Of a DNA stretch of 36,842 bases, positions 14,801 through 21,123 are shown one piece after another. Position 1 is the stretch's first letter. Each line of letters opens with the position of its first letter. The notes under the pieces are model-generated. The model did not search any database. It was not told where the DNA came from and saw only the letters and a list, made by a program, of their open reading frames with translations. The position numbers and the translations under genes are program-made. The DNA lies in the IMG/VR virus record IMGVR_UViG_3300029984_000021, positions 1 through 36,842 of that record. The stretch is one strand, 5' to 3'. The stretch comes from a virus.

Positions 14801-15738
14801 TGAGACATTAAAGCATTATATTTTCTCGATGGTATTCTTTTACCAGATGGCTTAACATCTATAAGTCTTCTGATAATACCAGACTTAGCATCGGTTATCT
14901 TTACTGGTTTGTTTGTAGCCATAAATAAGAAGCAGTTAACCCTAGCTGTATACGAGGGTTTAAACTTCTCATTTATAGTCATATCTTCGTGTGATACGAT
15001 CGAGTTGAGTTTGGTATTATCATCAATTTTCGAGAGGTCACCATCATGCTGTATTGCGACAAGGGGATTTCCTCTGAAGACTTCCATCGCAAATGAGTTG
15101 TTTTGACTTGTAAGTGCTTTTGCTTCAAAAGTTGTATAATACCCTTCAAATAATTTCTGAATGATATTAAGAATTGTTGACTTACCTGCACCAGCTTCTC
15201 CATACAAGACAACAAACTTTTGGATATTCTTTGCATCTCCTGAAATAACGGCTCCAATAGCCCATTCCAGTTTTGCTCTTTCTTCTGGGTCATACAAGGT
15301 TCCAATGAGTTCATCAAAAGCATCATAACTCCCTTCTTCTAATGGATATGGTAATCGCCTACTGACATAGTCTTTCTTTTTTACTTCTGTATTTGCAAAT
15401 GTTAATTGTGTATCTAATTGATGTGCATTATTAGCCATGCGTTTTAAATAATTTCCAAAATTAAGCCATGAGTTTGTAGAGAAATCTTCCATCAATTTTA
15501 ATACTATACGAGAATCTGTTTCTTTTACTCTCTCTTCTTTAATTTTCCTTAGTTCGTTATCTACTAACATTGGGACATCATATTCATCAGTAGACCATAG
15601 ACCAAGTTCTTCGTGCCATATAGCATAGAATGATTTTGCTCTCACCATTAGATCTTTTGATTTGGAAACATTAAAATCTGGCGATATCTCAATCAAATCT
15701 TTCTTTACTGTTCGTTCTTTTATTTTGTAAAAATCCAA
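11857..15738 (-). CDS. SF3 helicase-primase(AEP)-exonuclease-DNA polymerase B fusion
   Basis: This is a 1,293-residue replication protein. Residues about 150-300 form an SF3/D5-type helicase: Walker A GEAGAGKST (180-188), acidic motif HDGD (231-234), motif C FMATNKP (272-278) and arginines 290-291. Residues about 450-600 look like an archaeo-eukaryotic primase domain: VVDFD (502-506), SQAGVHLHYIYDGD (536-549) and IEIKVFNG (561-568). Residues 698-850 are a DEDDy proofreading exonuclease: FFDVEVF (700-706), VGFNCRRYDN (741-750) and YCGND (837-841). Residues about 935-1110 are a family B polymerase: DVASMHPSS (motif A, 939-947), KTVINSVYG (motif B, 1005-1013) and KTDS (motif C, 1059-1062, second Asp kept). 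A C-terminal Cys cluster (1257, 1261, 1265, 1268, 1280) may bind metal. Translation starts at TTG (15736-15738), with AAAGGAGA about 7 nt upstream. Confidence 0.9.
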   Translation of the reverse strand: MDFYKIKERTVKKDLIEISPDFNVSKSKDLMVRAKSFYAIWHEELGLWSTDEYDVPMLVDNELRKIKEERVKETDSRIVLKLMEDFSTNSWLNFGNYLKRMANNAHQLDTQLTFANTEVKKKDYVSRRLPYPLEEGSYDAFDELIGTLYDPEERAKLEWAIGAVISGDAKNIQKFVVLYGEAGAGKSTILNIIQKLFEGYYTTFEAKALTSQNNSFAMEVFRGNPLVAIQHDGDLSKIDDNTKLNSIVSHEDMTINEKFKPSYTARVNCFLFMATNKPVKITDAKSGIIRRLIDVKPSGKRIPSRKYNALMSQIDFELGAIAFHCLEVYREMGKNYYSKYLPLDMMFQTDVFFNFIEEHYIDFMDENGISLARAYALYKEYCEESSIEFKLPKHKFRDELKNYFKEFTSGVSRVKGVLTRNYYSDFLFDKFKSGLNLKDDTPNTLVLDSTESIFDSECADCLAQYANDHDTPNKKWLEVHSKLKDLDTTKIHYVRVPGNHIVVDFDLQDDKGEKSLELNTEAAGKWPPTYAEYSKSQAGVHLHYIYDGDVNQLSRIFSEGIEIKVFNGNSSLRRRLTKCNHIPIATINSGLPLKGENKVINFDAVKSEKGLRDLIKKNLAKDIHDGTKPSIDFIFKILEDAYNSGLHYDVSNMRPALLAFASNSTHQADYCIKLLGKMKLKSEDISVPVNDYDPKGELVFFDVEVFPNLFVVAWKLKGKKTVKMINPTSADVEKLLRFKLVGFNCRRYDNHIMYARYIGYTNEELYTLSQRIISNSPTCMFGEAYNLSYTDVYDFASAANKKSLKKFEIELGIHHQELGLPWDQPVPEEMWPLVADYCGNDVDATEVTFDHLEGDWTARKILAELSGLTVNDTTNAHSTRIIFGTNRKPQDVFTYTDLGDMFPGYKFEFGKSTYRDEEIGEGGYVYSEPGMYTHVALLDVASMHPSSIELLDMFGPYTKKFSELKKARLAIKHNKYEEASTMLDGKLAQFLNGNYNSADLSNALKTVINSVYGLTSAKFENAFRDPRNIDNIVAKRGALFMVDLKHAVQEKGFTVAHIKTDSIKIPNATAGIIQFVMDFGMKYGYEFEHEATYEKLCLINDAVYVAKDDKDWTATGAQFIQPYVFKSLFSKEPILFKDMCETKSVTTALYLDMNEDLGEEHNYHFVGKVGAFCPIKPGKGGGILLREKEGNYHAATGSKGYRWLESEMVTVLGKEDDIDKDYYRKLVDDALANISKFGDAEWFIYGESTPPRLVTPCGKDCATLCEKCDNMYEENEYLLCKLGSHFKPTILPF

Positions 15739-15972
15739 TTTTAGTCTCCTTTCATAGTTAATATTATTTGTTGCGTTGTTGCGTTACAAAACGTTTTTCA
15801 TATACTCTATATATATATACTTTTTTTCTATTATATTAGTATAGTAATAAAAGTGTAACAACGCAACATTTCAACCTCAAACCCAGTCATACCAAGGGCT
15901 GAGGGGTGTTGCGTTTCCGTTTTAAAACCGCAACAAAGTGTAACATTTGTAACAAAACCGCAACAAAAATTA
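15739..15972. other. Iteron-rich putative replication origin
   Basis: This 234-bp gap lies upstream of the replicative polymerase. GTTGCGTT occurs in tandem at 15770-15777 and 15778-15785, again at 15908-15915, and inverted at 15860-15867. AAAACCGCAACAAA is repeated exactly at 15924-15937 and 15954-15967, with related TGTAAC repeats between. The stretch 15797-15850 is almost pure A/T and could melt easily. Clustered iterons beside an AT-rich segment and the replication gene are the usual look of an origin or of an autoregulatory operator. Confidence 0.55.
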
Positions 15973-16512
15973 CTAACTATAGTAGTTTTCGACCAAATAA
16001 GTATTCATTTGATACCATATTTCGACCTTTCTTTGGTCCAAGGCACATTTTTTGAGAGGGAAAAATCCCCCCTCACCAGTTTTACTAAATTTTCGTTCTA
16101 AAACGCAACACAAAATATCACTAACTTCTGCCGAATCATACCTCTTATCATCGAATTTACTAAGACCACAGTTGTCCAAAATCTTCCAAAACCAGTCAAT
16201 CATTAGGAAGCCTCGTCCGTGGTCTATCGTAATTCGGTGACATCTTTGTGCTATACCCATTATCAATTCAAGCATTGTACAAGCAGTAGGAAAGTCATCC
16301 AAATAATAATCAATCTGCATATCGTCACAGAATTGTTCTCGTAACATCATACCGTCAAATGCTCGATTATCATCATTTGGAACCGTCCAATAAAATGGCT
16401 CCTTAAATAAATCAATCATTAAACTCCAGTAACTTGCCCCCTGTTGGTCGACATCAACAAGGGTACATAGCCACTCAAAATATTCATCTACTAGTTTCGG
16501 TTTATTTATCAT
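15973..16512 (-). CDS. Conserved phage protein of unknown function (179 aa)
   Basis: This 179-residue soluble protein has the pattern FYWTVPNDDNRAFDGMMLRE, then LELIMGIAQRCH, then GGFFPLKKCALDQRKVEIWY. I recognise the pattern from many Bacillota phages but know no function. An extra iteron-like AACGCAAC occurs inside the gene at 16102-16109. The start overlaps the upstream membrane-protein gene by 11 bp. It is adjacent to the putative origin, so a replication role is possible. Confidence 0.8.
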   Translation of the reverse strand: MINKPKLVDEYFEWLCTLVDVDQQGASYWSLMIDLFKEPFYWTVPNDDNRAFDGMMLREQFCDDMQIDYYLDDFPTACTMLELIMGIAQRCHRITIDHGRGFLMIDWFWKILDNCGLSKFDDKRYDSAEVSDILCCVLERKFSKTGEGGFFPLKKCALDQRKVEIWYQMNTYLVENYYS

Positions 16513-17275
16513 ATCCTAACACACTCACTTCATACGACTCTTTCAATCTGATAACTTCATAATCAATCGAAAGTTTCTCGTTTCGTACGTACACTATATC
16601 AGGATTTACTGAACCTTCGCCGAAACAATCCAGAGATCCCCATCCTATAGTCGCGTCAATATCTTCTGGTGCTTCATTCTCTGCTTCTATTAATATATTG
16701 TCAAACTCATAATAATACACCGTTATTTTGTCGAATGTTACTTCTCCATCAGAGAATTCTTCTATGTCTATTACATATGGTGTATCATCACGTTCTTTTT
16801 TTGTTGGTTCAGACACAAACTCCACCTCCTCTTTTTCTACTTCCCCAGCAGCATCTACATATTGTTTAGCCTTTGCAGAGTAGTCTATTCTTTCCTTTAC
16901 TTCTTCTGTATAACCACCCTCAAATTCTTTTTCTACTTTCTTAAGTATCTCTTCATCTATTTTTGCTGATGCCTCGATCTTCTTTTTTTCTGCTTGGAGT
17001 TTATTACTAAATGCCTGTGATAATTCCTCTGCTAATTTCTCAACAGACATATCATCTGAAATAACAGGTGAATCAATCTTTATATTCTGAGTTTTATTCC
17101 TCTGATAAAATGCTAAATCTGCTGCTAATCGCTCAATAGAATTATCATTAGACTTTGGTGCAACTTTTATCTCTGTTGGTTCTATTACTTCTTCATATCC
17201 TATCACTATTAACTTGTAAGTGATAAGGGAGCCTATTGCAGCTCCCAGTAGAAACGTACCTATATATTTATACAT
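16502..17275 (-). CDS. Membrane-anchored conserved phage protein
   Basis: This 257-residue protein has an N-terminal transmembrane helix (about 4-27, IGTFLLGAAIGSLITYKLIV). A long, highly charged, coiled-coil-prone linker follows (about 40-150). The C-terminal domain (about 165-257) runs from YVIDIEEFSDGEVTFDKITV to VYVRNEKLSIDYEVI. I know this C-terminal pattern from many phages; its function is not established. AAGGGGAG precedes the ATG. Confidence 0.8.
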   Translation of the reverse strand: MYKYIGTFLLGAAIGSLITYKLIVIGYEEVIEPTEIKVAPKSNDNSIERLAADLAFYQRNKTQNIKIDSPVISDDMSVEKLAEELSQAFSNKLQAEKKKIEASAKIDEEILKKVEKEFEGGYTEEVKERIDYSAKAKQYVDAAGEVEKEEVEFVSEPTKKERDDTPYVIDIEEFSDGEVTFDKITVYYYEFDNILIEAENEAPEDIDATIGWGSLDCFGEGSVNPDIVYVRNEKLSIDYEVIRLKESYEVSVLGYDK

Positions 17276-17525
17276 ATTTCTCTCCCCTTCTATCGTAATT
17301 AAAGTCTGGATAAACTAATTCTATTGTTACATGTCCCTTTGTAATTAACATGTAGTCTTTATTCTTCTTGAATAACATGAACTCATTAGGAGTAATATAA
17401 TCATAGATATTGAATACCACAGACCCAAATTCGTTTACTATAACGTTCTCTTCTTCTAGGTAATACAACTGTCTAGCAAATTCATCCATTGTTTCATAGG
17501 CCATCGGAATATACTTCGTACTCAT
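17268..17525 (-). CDS. Small protein, VNEFG/VDENG paralog A
   Basis: This 85-residue protein shares with the gene at 17702-17935 the pattern YY...EN..V(N/D)E.G.(I/V)V(F/Y)(N/D)I...I(S/T)P and a following E-L-V. The pair are likely duplicates. It overlaps the next gene by 8 bp. The ribosome site (TGAGGA) is weaker than average. Function unknown. Confidence 0.7.
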   Translation of the reverse strand: MSTKYIPMAYETMDEFARQLYYLEEENVIVNEFGSVVFNIYDYITPNEFMLFKKNKDYMLITKGHVTIELVYPDFNYDRRGEKYV

Positions 17526-17526
17526 A

Positions 17527-17652
17527 TTAGTGAGTCCTCACATACTTGATAAACAACCAAATAAGCCATAATCCCCCTGTTGCAAATACCATAAATATAT
17601 CGAACAATATTGTTCCACATCCGTAGTTTTTAGTATTGTTATTATTTTTCAT
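17527..17652 (-). CDS. Small membrane protein (41 aa)
   Basis: This 41-residue protein has one strong transmembrane helix (about 13-36, CGTILFDIFMVFATGGLWLI). It is preceded by GAAAGGGGATTATAAAA, the standard early-gene leader. It ends 1 nt before the next start. Unknown role. Confidence 0.7.
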   Translation of the reverse strand: MKNNNNTKNYGCGTILFDIFMVFATGGLWLIWLFIKYVRTH

Positions 17653-17701
17653 TTTTATAATCCCCTTTCATAATATAAGTTAATTAATTTTTTCACTTCG
17701 T

Positions 17702-17935
17702 TCAATTATCATAATCGTATCCTTCTTCTTCTGTTACCAACCATACTAATTCATAGATCACTCCAGGTTTAATATCCTTAATATACTCGGTATGGTCATA
17801 ATCATTACCAAGTACACTTTTAAGATAGAACAATCTACTAGGCGAGATAACCCGAAATATATCATAAACAATTTCACCATTCTCATCAACGAAGTAATTC
17901 TCATATGAGTCATAGTACCAAGTTATAACTTCCAA
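17702..17935 (-). CDS. Small protein, VNEFG/VDENG paralog B (TTG start)
   Basis: This 77-residue protein is related to the gene at 17268-17525 (YYDSYENYFVDENGEIVYDI). I placed the start at TTG 17933-17935 because AGGAGG ends 8 nt upstream. The GTG at 17942-17944 overlaps that ribosome site and is unlikely. The C-terminus is acidic (EEEGYDYDN). Confidence 0.65.
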   Translation of the reverse strand: MEVITWYYDSYENYFVDENGEIVYDIFRVISPSRLFYLKSVLGNDYDHTEYIKDIKPGVIYELVWLVTEEEGYDYDN

Positions 17936-17951
17936 GTATCTCACCTCCTAG

Positions 17952-18098
17952 TTAAAGACTTACTAGTCCAACCAATATAAGAATTGACATATTAAGATAT
18001 AGACTTACGTGTTCAAATGATTTATGCTCTAATATCTTAATCATCATTACTAGTATGGTAACTGCTATATATAATGCTATTGCTATTTGTCTATCCAT
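17952..18098 (-). CDS. Small membrane protein (48 aa)
   Basis: This 48-residue protein consists of two hydrophobic helices (about 3-20 and 31-47) separated by a short polar turn (EHKSFEHV). GGGAGGA precedes the ATG. Its last bases supply the ribosome site of the next gene. Confidence 0.65.
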   Translation of the reverse strand: MDRQIAIALYIAVTILVMMIKILEHKSFEHVSLYLNMSILILVGLVSL

Positions 18099-18112
18099 TA
18101 TAACAGTCCTCC

Positions 18113-19018
18113 CTAAATCAGACCAAATATAACACCATCAACATTAAAGTCCAACAGTACAGAATCATCTTCTCCGTTTACGAAATATCGGCAATCTGAA
18201 TCAGCATTATCAAATATACCAAAGTCAACAAAGTTGTCACCGTTACCATACACCCAGCCAACCATGATACCAGCATCTGACCTTTTGATTCCAAGCATGT
18301 CATATACTTCATTCAAGAATAAGTGTCCTCTTGCCTTTAATAAGTCATTAGCATAGTTCTGTTGACATTTAAGAAACATTAGGTTGTATTCAGGATTTGG
18401 TGACCACTGAGTAGCAACACCTTTAGCAAAGTATCTTGCATATATACTATCTACTTTATTACCATTTAACTTTGTTTTTTCAACCATTTCTCCATCTTCA
18501 TTCAGAACCTTTATTTTTTCAACTTTAACACCATGTCTGAATTCTGTATCCTTGTCAATACCTAATTCACTAACAACTCGTTTCCTATATTCTTTGAACC
18601 CTGTCTCAAGAGCCTTGTAAGCACTCATAAGCGCAACGTTTCTTTTCTTAAGGATATTGTGTGACCCAACAAGGCAAGCAATACTTACAACACCTAATGC
18701 AATAGATGGTCCGTATAACTTAGCAATCTTAACAGTAGTCTGTACTTTAACTATGAATAAGTCTTTAGCAGCATCTTTCTCAGAATATTTCTTTTCGTTT
18801 TTTTCAGCAGCAACCCTTTCAATTTTAACAATATCTACCATAGCATCATCAAGAACTTCTTCAACTTTCAACGTAGCTTTACATGCTAATACTACTGTTC
18901 CTACAACACCAGCAACACCTACTACTAATAGTATTTCTGGACTAACTTTCTTTACTTTTAATATACCTCTTCCTGCTTTACTGGTTACTACGTTTTTTAA
19001 CATTTCTAATTTTTTCAT
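18113..19018 (-). CDS. DUF6353 family membrane protein A
   Basis: This 301-residue protein has two transmembrane helices (about 27-46, SPEILLVVGVAGVVGTVVLA, and about 100-118). A soluble C-terminal domain has the features I associate with DUF6353: a long helix KRNVALMSAYKALETGFKEY, then LNEVYDMLGI, AGIMVGWVYG, NFVDFGIFD and LLDFNVDGVI. Function is unknown; these are common in phage early regions. GAAAGGGGATTATAAAA precedes the ATG. A second member lies at 27720-28496. Confidence 0.8.
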   Translation of the reverse strand: MKKLEMLKNVVTSKAGRGILKVKKVSPEILLVVGVAGVVGTVVLACKATLKVEEVLDDAMVDIVKIERVAAEKNEKKYSEKDAAKDLFIVKVQTTVKIAKLYGPSIALGVVSIACLVGSHNILKKRNVALMSAYKALETGFKEYRKRVVSELGIDKDTEFRHGVKVEKIKVLNEDGEMVEKTKLNGNKVDSIYARYFAKGVATQWSPNPEYNLMFLKCQQNYANDLLKARGHLFLNEVYDMLGIKRSDAGIMVGWVYGNGDNFVDFGIFDNADSDCRYFVNGEDDSVLLDFNVDGVIFGLI

Positions 19019-19020
19019 TT

Positions 19021-19200
19021 TTATAATCCCCTTTCATTAATTAAGTGATTAGTTAATTTTTCATATAATTGTATTGCTTCGATTCCTCTGAATACACCTA
19101 TGTATTCCATTTTATTATCTTTCCTGCTTATAACACTTAGTAAGGCGTCTTCAGTATCATCCATATCAAATGATATTGTAAATGATTCACTTATTGACAT
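19021..19200 (-). CDS. Small protein, SFD-LLSVI paralog A (59 aa)
   Basis: This 59-residue soluble protein (FTISFDMDDTEDALLSVIS...) is related to the gene at 19527-19697: both have ISFD, L-S-V-I, a central E-x-I-x-x-F-x-G and AIxL. Its stop codon overlaps the ribosome site of the DUF6353 gene. The start overlaps the previous stop by one base (TAATG). Confidence 0.7.
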   Translation of the reverse strand: MSISESFTISFDMDDTEDALLSVISRKDNKMEYIGVFRGIEAIQLYEKLTNHLINERGL

Positions 19201-19370
19201 TAATCCTCATCCTTCCAATATTTGTATACATAACAACTATTTAAACCACACTTATGATAACTCTTGTCATTGCTTGTTGTCCTTAGATTTTCAGGACATC
19301 TTGTACAATTCATTATATTTGCTTTGTTACGCATAAATTGCATATATTCTTTTGTCTTTTCTTTGTTCAT
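19200..19370 (-). CDS. Small CxxCPEN zinc-binding-type protein (56 aa)
   Basis: This 56-residue protein has the pattern CTRCPEN, then KCGLNSCYVYKYW. Its four or five Cys look like one zinc site. It is related to the gene at 24791-24967 (CKDCPEN...LCGQQQCWV). AAGGGG precedes the ATG. The family is familiar from phages but uncharacterised. Confidence 0.7.
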   Translation of the reverse strand: MNKEKTKEYMQFMRNKANIMNCTRCPENLRTTSNDKSYHKCGLNSCYVYKYWKDED

Positions 19371-19381
19371 AATTCTGCCCC

Positions 19382-19525
19382 TTACAATCCTACTTGTACT
19401 TTGTAATAAATTACTTTTTTAGTTAGTCGTGTCTTCATGAATATAAACCAACTATCTGTATATATTCCTTTATACCCGTTTGCACCATCAGTATCATAAT
19501 ATCTAACTTCATACTTACCACCCAT
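19382..19525 (-). CDS. Small basic protein (47 aa)
   Basis: This 47-residue protein is beta-rich and basic (GGKYEVRYYDTDGANGYKG ... KVIYYKVQVGL). A perfect early-type ribosome site (TTGAAAGGGG) precedes it. I do not recognise it. Confidence 0.6.
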   Translation of the reverse strand: MGGKYEVRYYDTDGANGYKGIYTDSWFIFMKTRLTKKVIYYKVQVGL

Positions 19526-19526
19526 G

Positions 19527-19697
19527 TTAAATATCCCCTTTCAATACTTTAAACAAGTTTATAGCATTCTCACCCGTAAATGTATTTATCATCTCTAATT
19601 TACGTCCAGTATGGGTTATAACTGATAAACATGCCTCATCATCTAATCTGTCAAAACTTATCAAAAGACTCGTACTTACTTTTAACATTCCATCCAT
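19527..19697 (-). CDS. Small protein, SFD-LLSVI paralog B (56 aa)
   Basis: This 56-residue protein (LLISFDRLDDEACLSVITH...) is a diverged duplicate of the gene at 19021-19200. Its last codons contain the ribosome site of the next gene, ending 1 nt before that ATG. Confidence 0.7.
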   Translation of the reverse strand: MDGMLKVSTSLLISFDRLDDEACLSVITHTGRKLEMINTFTGENAINLFKVLKGDI

Positions 19698-19710
19698 TAA
19701 TATCTCCCCT

Positions 19711-19845
19711 TTATAGTTTTTTAGTTCTTAGAAAACCCTGGTAGATTGCTAGGACTTGATTATCACTCATTTTTTTAACTCTCTGAAACCATTTAGCACC
19801 AGGATATACAGTTGCTATAGCGATTCTCATATTGTCTATTGACAT
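19711..19845 (-). CDS. Small DNQVLAIY-family protein (44 aa)
   Basis: This 44-residue protein (RIAIATVYPGAKWFQRVKKM, then SDNQVLAIYQGFL) is basic and helical. The gene at 20933-21115 shares the same module (KVAMMNDNQVLSIYTKM). The motif is common in phage genomes, function unknown. AAAGGAGGG precedes the ATG. Confidence 0.7.
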   Translation of the reverse strand: MSIDNMRIAIATVYPGAKWFQRVKKMSDNQVLAIYQGFLRTKKL

Positions 19846-19943
19846 GGTGCTCCCTCCTTTGTTTGTTTTAATAATTCTAATACCTGTTCACTACACATTA
19901 TATAGTAAGGACAGCTTTCACATTCTGGTTTATCTTTATGCAT
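19836..19943 (-). CDS. Tiny CxxCPYYxxC protein (35 aa)
   Basis: This 35-residue frame (CESCPYYIMCSEQVLELL) has a compact Cys motif and ends inside the start of the next gene. It overlaps the upstream gene by 8 bp and the next by 10 bp, as is typical of coupled phage genes. Its 3' end carries that gene's ribosome site. Confidence 0.55.
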   Translation of the reverse strand: MHKDKPECESCPYYIMCSEQVLELLKQTKEGAPCQ

Positions 19944-20358
19944 TTGCTAATCTCTGGCATTCACCATTTTTATAAGCAGCACATCCATCTCCTATACAAA
20001 GTGGGAATTTGGTTATTGTATATGACCCAGGTTTACTTAAATAATTACCAGATTCCGAGAATGGCAAATATGGGCAATACTTTCCAACTACGGGTTCTTT
20101 AGGTTCTATACCTATGTCTAAAATTATTGGGTCTGGAAGGTTCACTATGAATCCGTCATCACCAATCGACAGATATACATCTAGCTTATCAAGATTAACC
20201 CATCCATACTTTTTATAATTTAGTGATACATTATGTCCTAGCAATCTATAATAATCGTATAAAGTTAAAACCCCATATAGAGCCTCGCATTTCAATATTT
20301 GGTCAATAACTCGTTCAGCCTTTTCTCGTGATATAAATGTTGTAGGTATAAAATTCAT
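19936..20358 (-). CDS. KYGW-domain protein with C-terminal Cys module
   Basis: This 140-residue protein begins with a domain seen three times here: YGVLTLYDYYRLLG...KYGWVNL...LPDPIILD. The C-terminal third (YCPYLP...LCIGDGCAAYKNGEC) has four or five Cys in zinc-binding spacing, ending like the short CxxC proteins nearby. GAAAGGGG precedes the ATG. Unknown function. Confidence 0.75.
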   Translation of the reverse strand: MNFIPTTFISREKAERVIDQILKCEALYGVLTLYDYYRLLGHNVSLNYKKYGWVNLDKLDVYLSIGDDGFIVNLPDPIILDIGIEPKEPVVGKYCPYLPFSESGNYLSKPGSYTITKFPLCIGDGCAAYKNGECQRLANA

Positions 20359-20360
20359 TT

Positions 20361-20453
20361 TTATCTCCCCTTTCGATATTGTTTAAACATTCCAAATAAT
20401 ATACAGCCAATACAATATCCTAGTATTAACTTTATAAACCATAAAATGCTCAT
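20361..20453 (-). CDS. Tiny membrane peptide (30 aa)
   Basis: This 30-residue frame has one helix (WFIKLILGYCIGCILFGMF) and a basic tail. It begins 1 nt after the upstream stop (TAGTATG) without its own strong ribosome site. Its tail codons form the next gene's ribosome site. Moderately supported. Confidence 0.4.
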   Translation of the reverse strand: MSILWFIKLILGYCIGCILFGMFKQYRKGR

Positions 20454-20454
20454 A

Positions 20455-20826
20455 CTAATCTAATAATCTAGGTTCAGGTAACACTAATCTATAACCGTCT
20501 TTATCTACATCTTTATTTGGTCTTATATAAGCCCCAAGTAAACTGGTCCATCCATATTTAGTGTCTGTAAATGTAGAAGTGACAACCCCCGCAACATTGA
20601 ATACATCAGAAACAGTAACCACACCATACTCATCCAGTAAATCCTTAAGATCACCTAATACTGACATCGCATCCTCCTTATTAGTCAATAATATATCTCT
20701 ATAGTTTGAATATGGTTTTTTAGGGTACTCCTTATCTAGCATGTCTTTAACAGCAAGTTTCATAATCTCTCTATGTGTAATATAACCTACAACAAATCCC
20801 CCAACAACTAATACTACTTTATTCAT
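20455..20826 (-). CDS. Membrane-anchored KYGW-domain protein
   Basis: This 123-residue protein has a short N-terminal membrane helix (VVLVVGGFVVGYI, 4-16) followed by the KYGW domain: DAMSVLGDLKDLLDEYG, VTVSDVF, TDTKYGWTSL, LPEPRLLD (about 53-123). The domain is shared with 19936-20358 and 21124-21750 and is widespread in Bacillota phages. GAAAGGGG precedes the ATG. Confidence 0.78.
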   Translation of the reverse strand: MNKVVLVVGGFVVGYITHREIMKLAVKDMLDKEYPKKPYSNYRDILLTNKEDAMSVLGDLKDLLDEYGVVTVSDVFNVAGVVTSTFTDTKYGWTSLLGAYIRPNKDVDKDGYRLVLPEPRLLD

Positions 20827-20856
20827 CTTAATATCCCCTTTCGATATTTTAATTTA

Positions 20857-20919
20857 TTATTTTATAACCAATACATAAGTGTTTGGATATTTTCCTCTTA
20901 CAAGCATTCCTTTATACAT
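20857..20919 (-). CDS. Tiny peptide (20 aa)
   Basis: A 20-residue frame (MYKGMLVRGKYPNTYVLVIK) with a full early-type ribosome site (GAAAGGGG). It may be a real micro-gene or the remnant of a larger one. Little else can be said. Confidence 0.35.
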   Translation of the reverse strand: MYKGMLVRGKYPNTYVLVIK

Positions 20920-20932
20920 AATATATCCCCTT

Positions 20933-21115
20933 TCATGAGCGACCATACAAGTAACGGTCTCGATCCTTTATAATATAGACTGCGTTATCATCATCTAGTT
21001 TCATTTTGGTATATATGGATAGTACCTGGTTATCATTCATCATTGCGACTTTGCTTTTCCAGGTATTACTATAATATTTATTAGCGATATATCTGCGCAT
21101 TTCAAATATAGTCAT
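20933..21115 (-). CDS. DNQVLSIY-family protein (60 aa)
   Basis: This 60-residue protein (MTIFEMRRYIANKYYSNTWK then KVAMMNDNQVLSIY) is related to the 44-residue gene at 19711-19845, with a short extra C-terminus. I start it at 21115, just after the previous stop. The longer frame to 21208 overlaps the previous gene by 85 nt and lacks a ribosome site. Confidence 0.7.
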   Translation of the reverse strand: MTIFEMRRYIANKYYSNTWKSKVAMMNDNQVLSIYTKMKLDDDNAVYIIKDRDRYLYGRS

Positions 21116-21123
21116 AACAGCGC

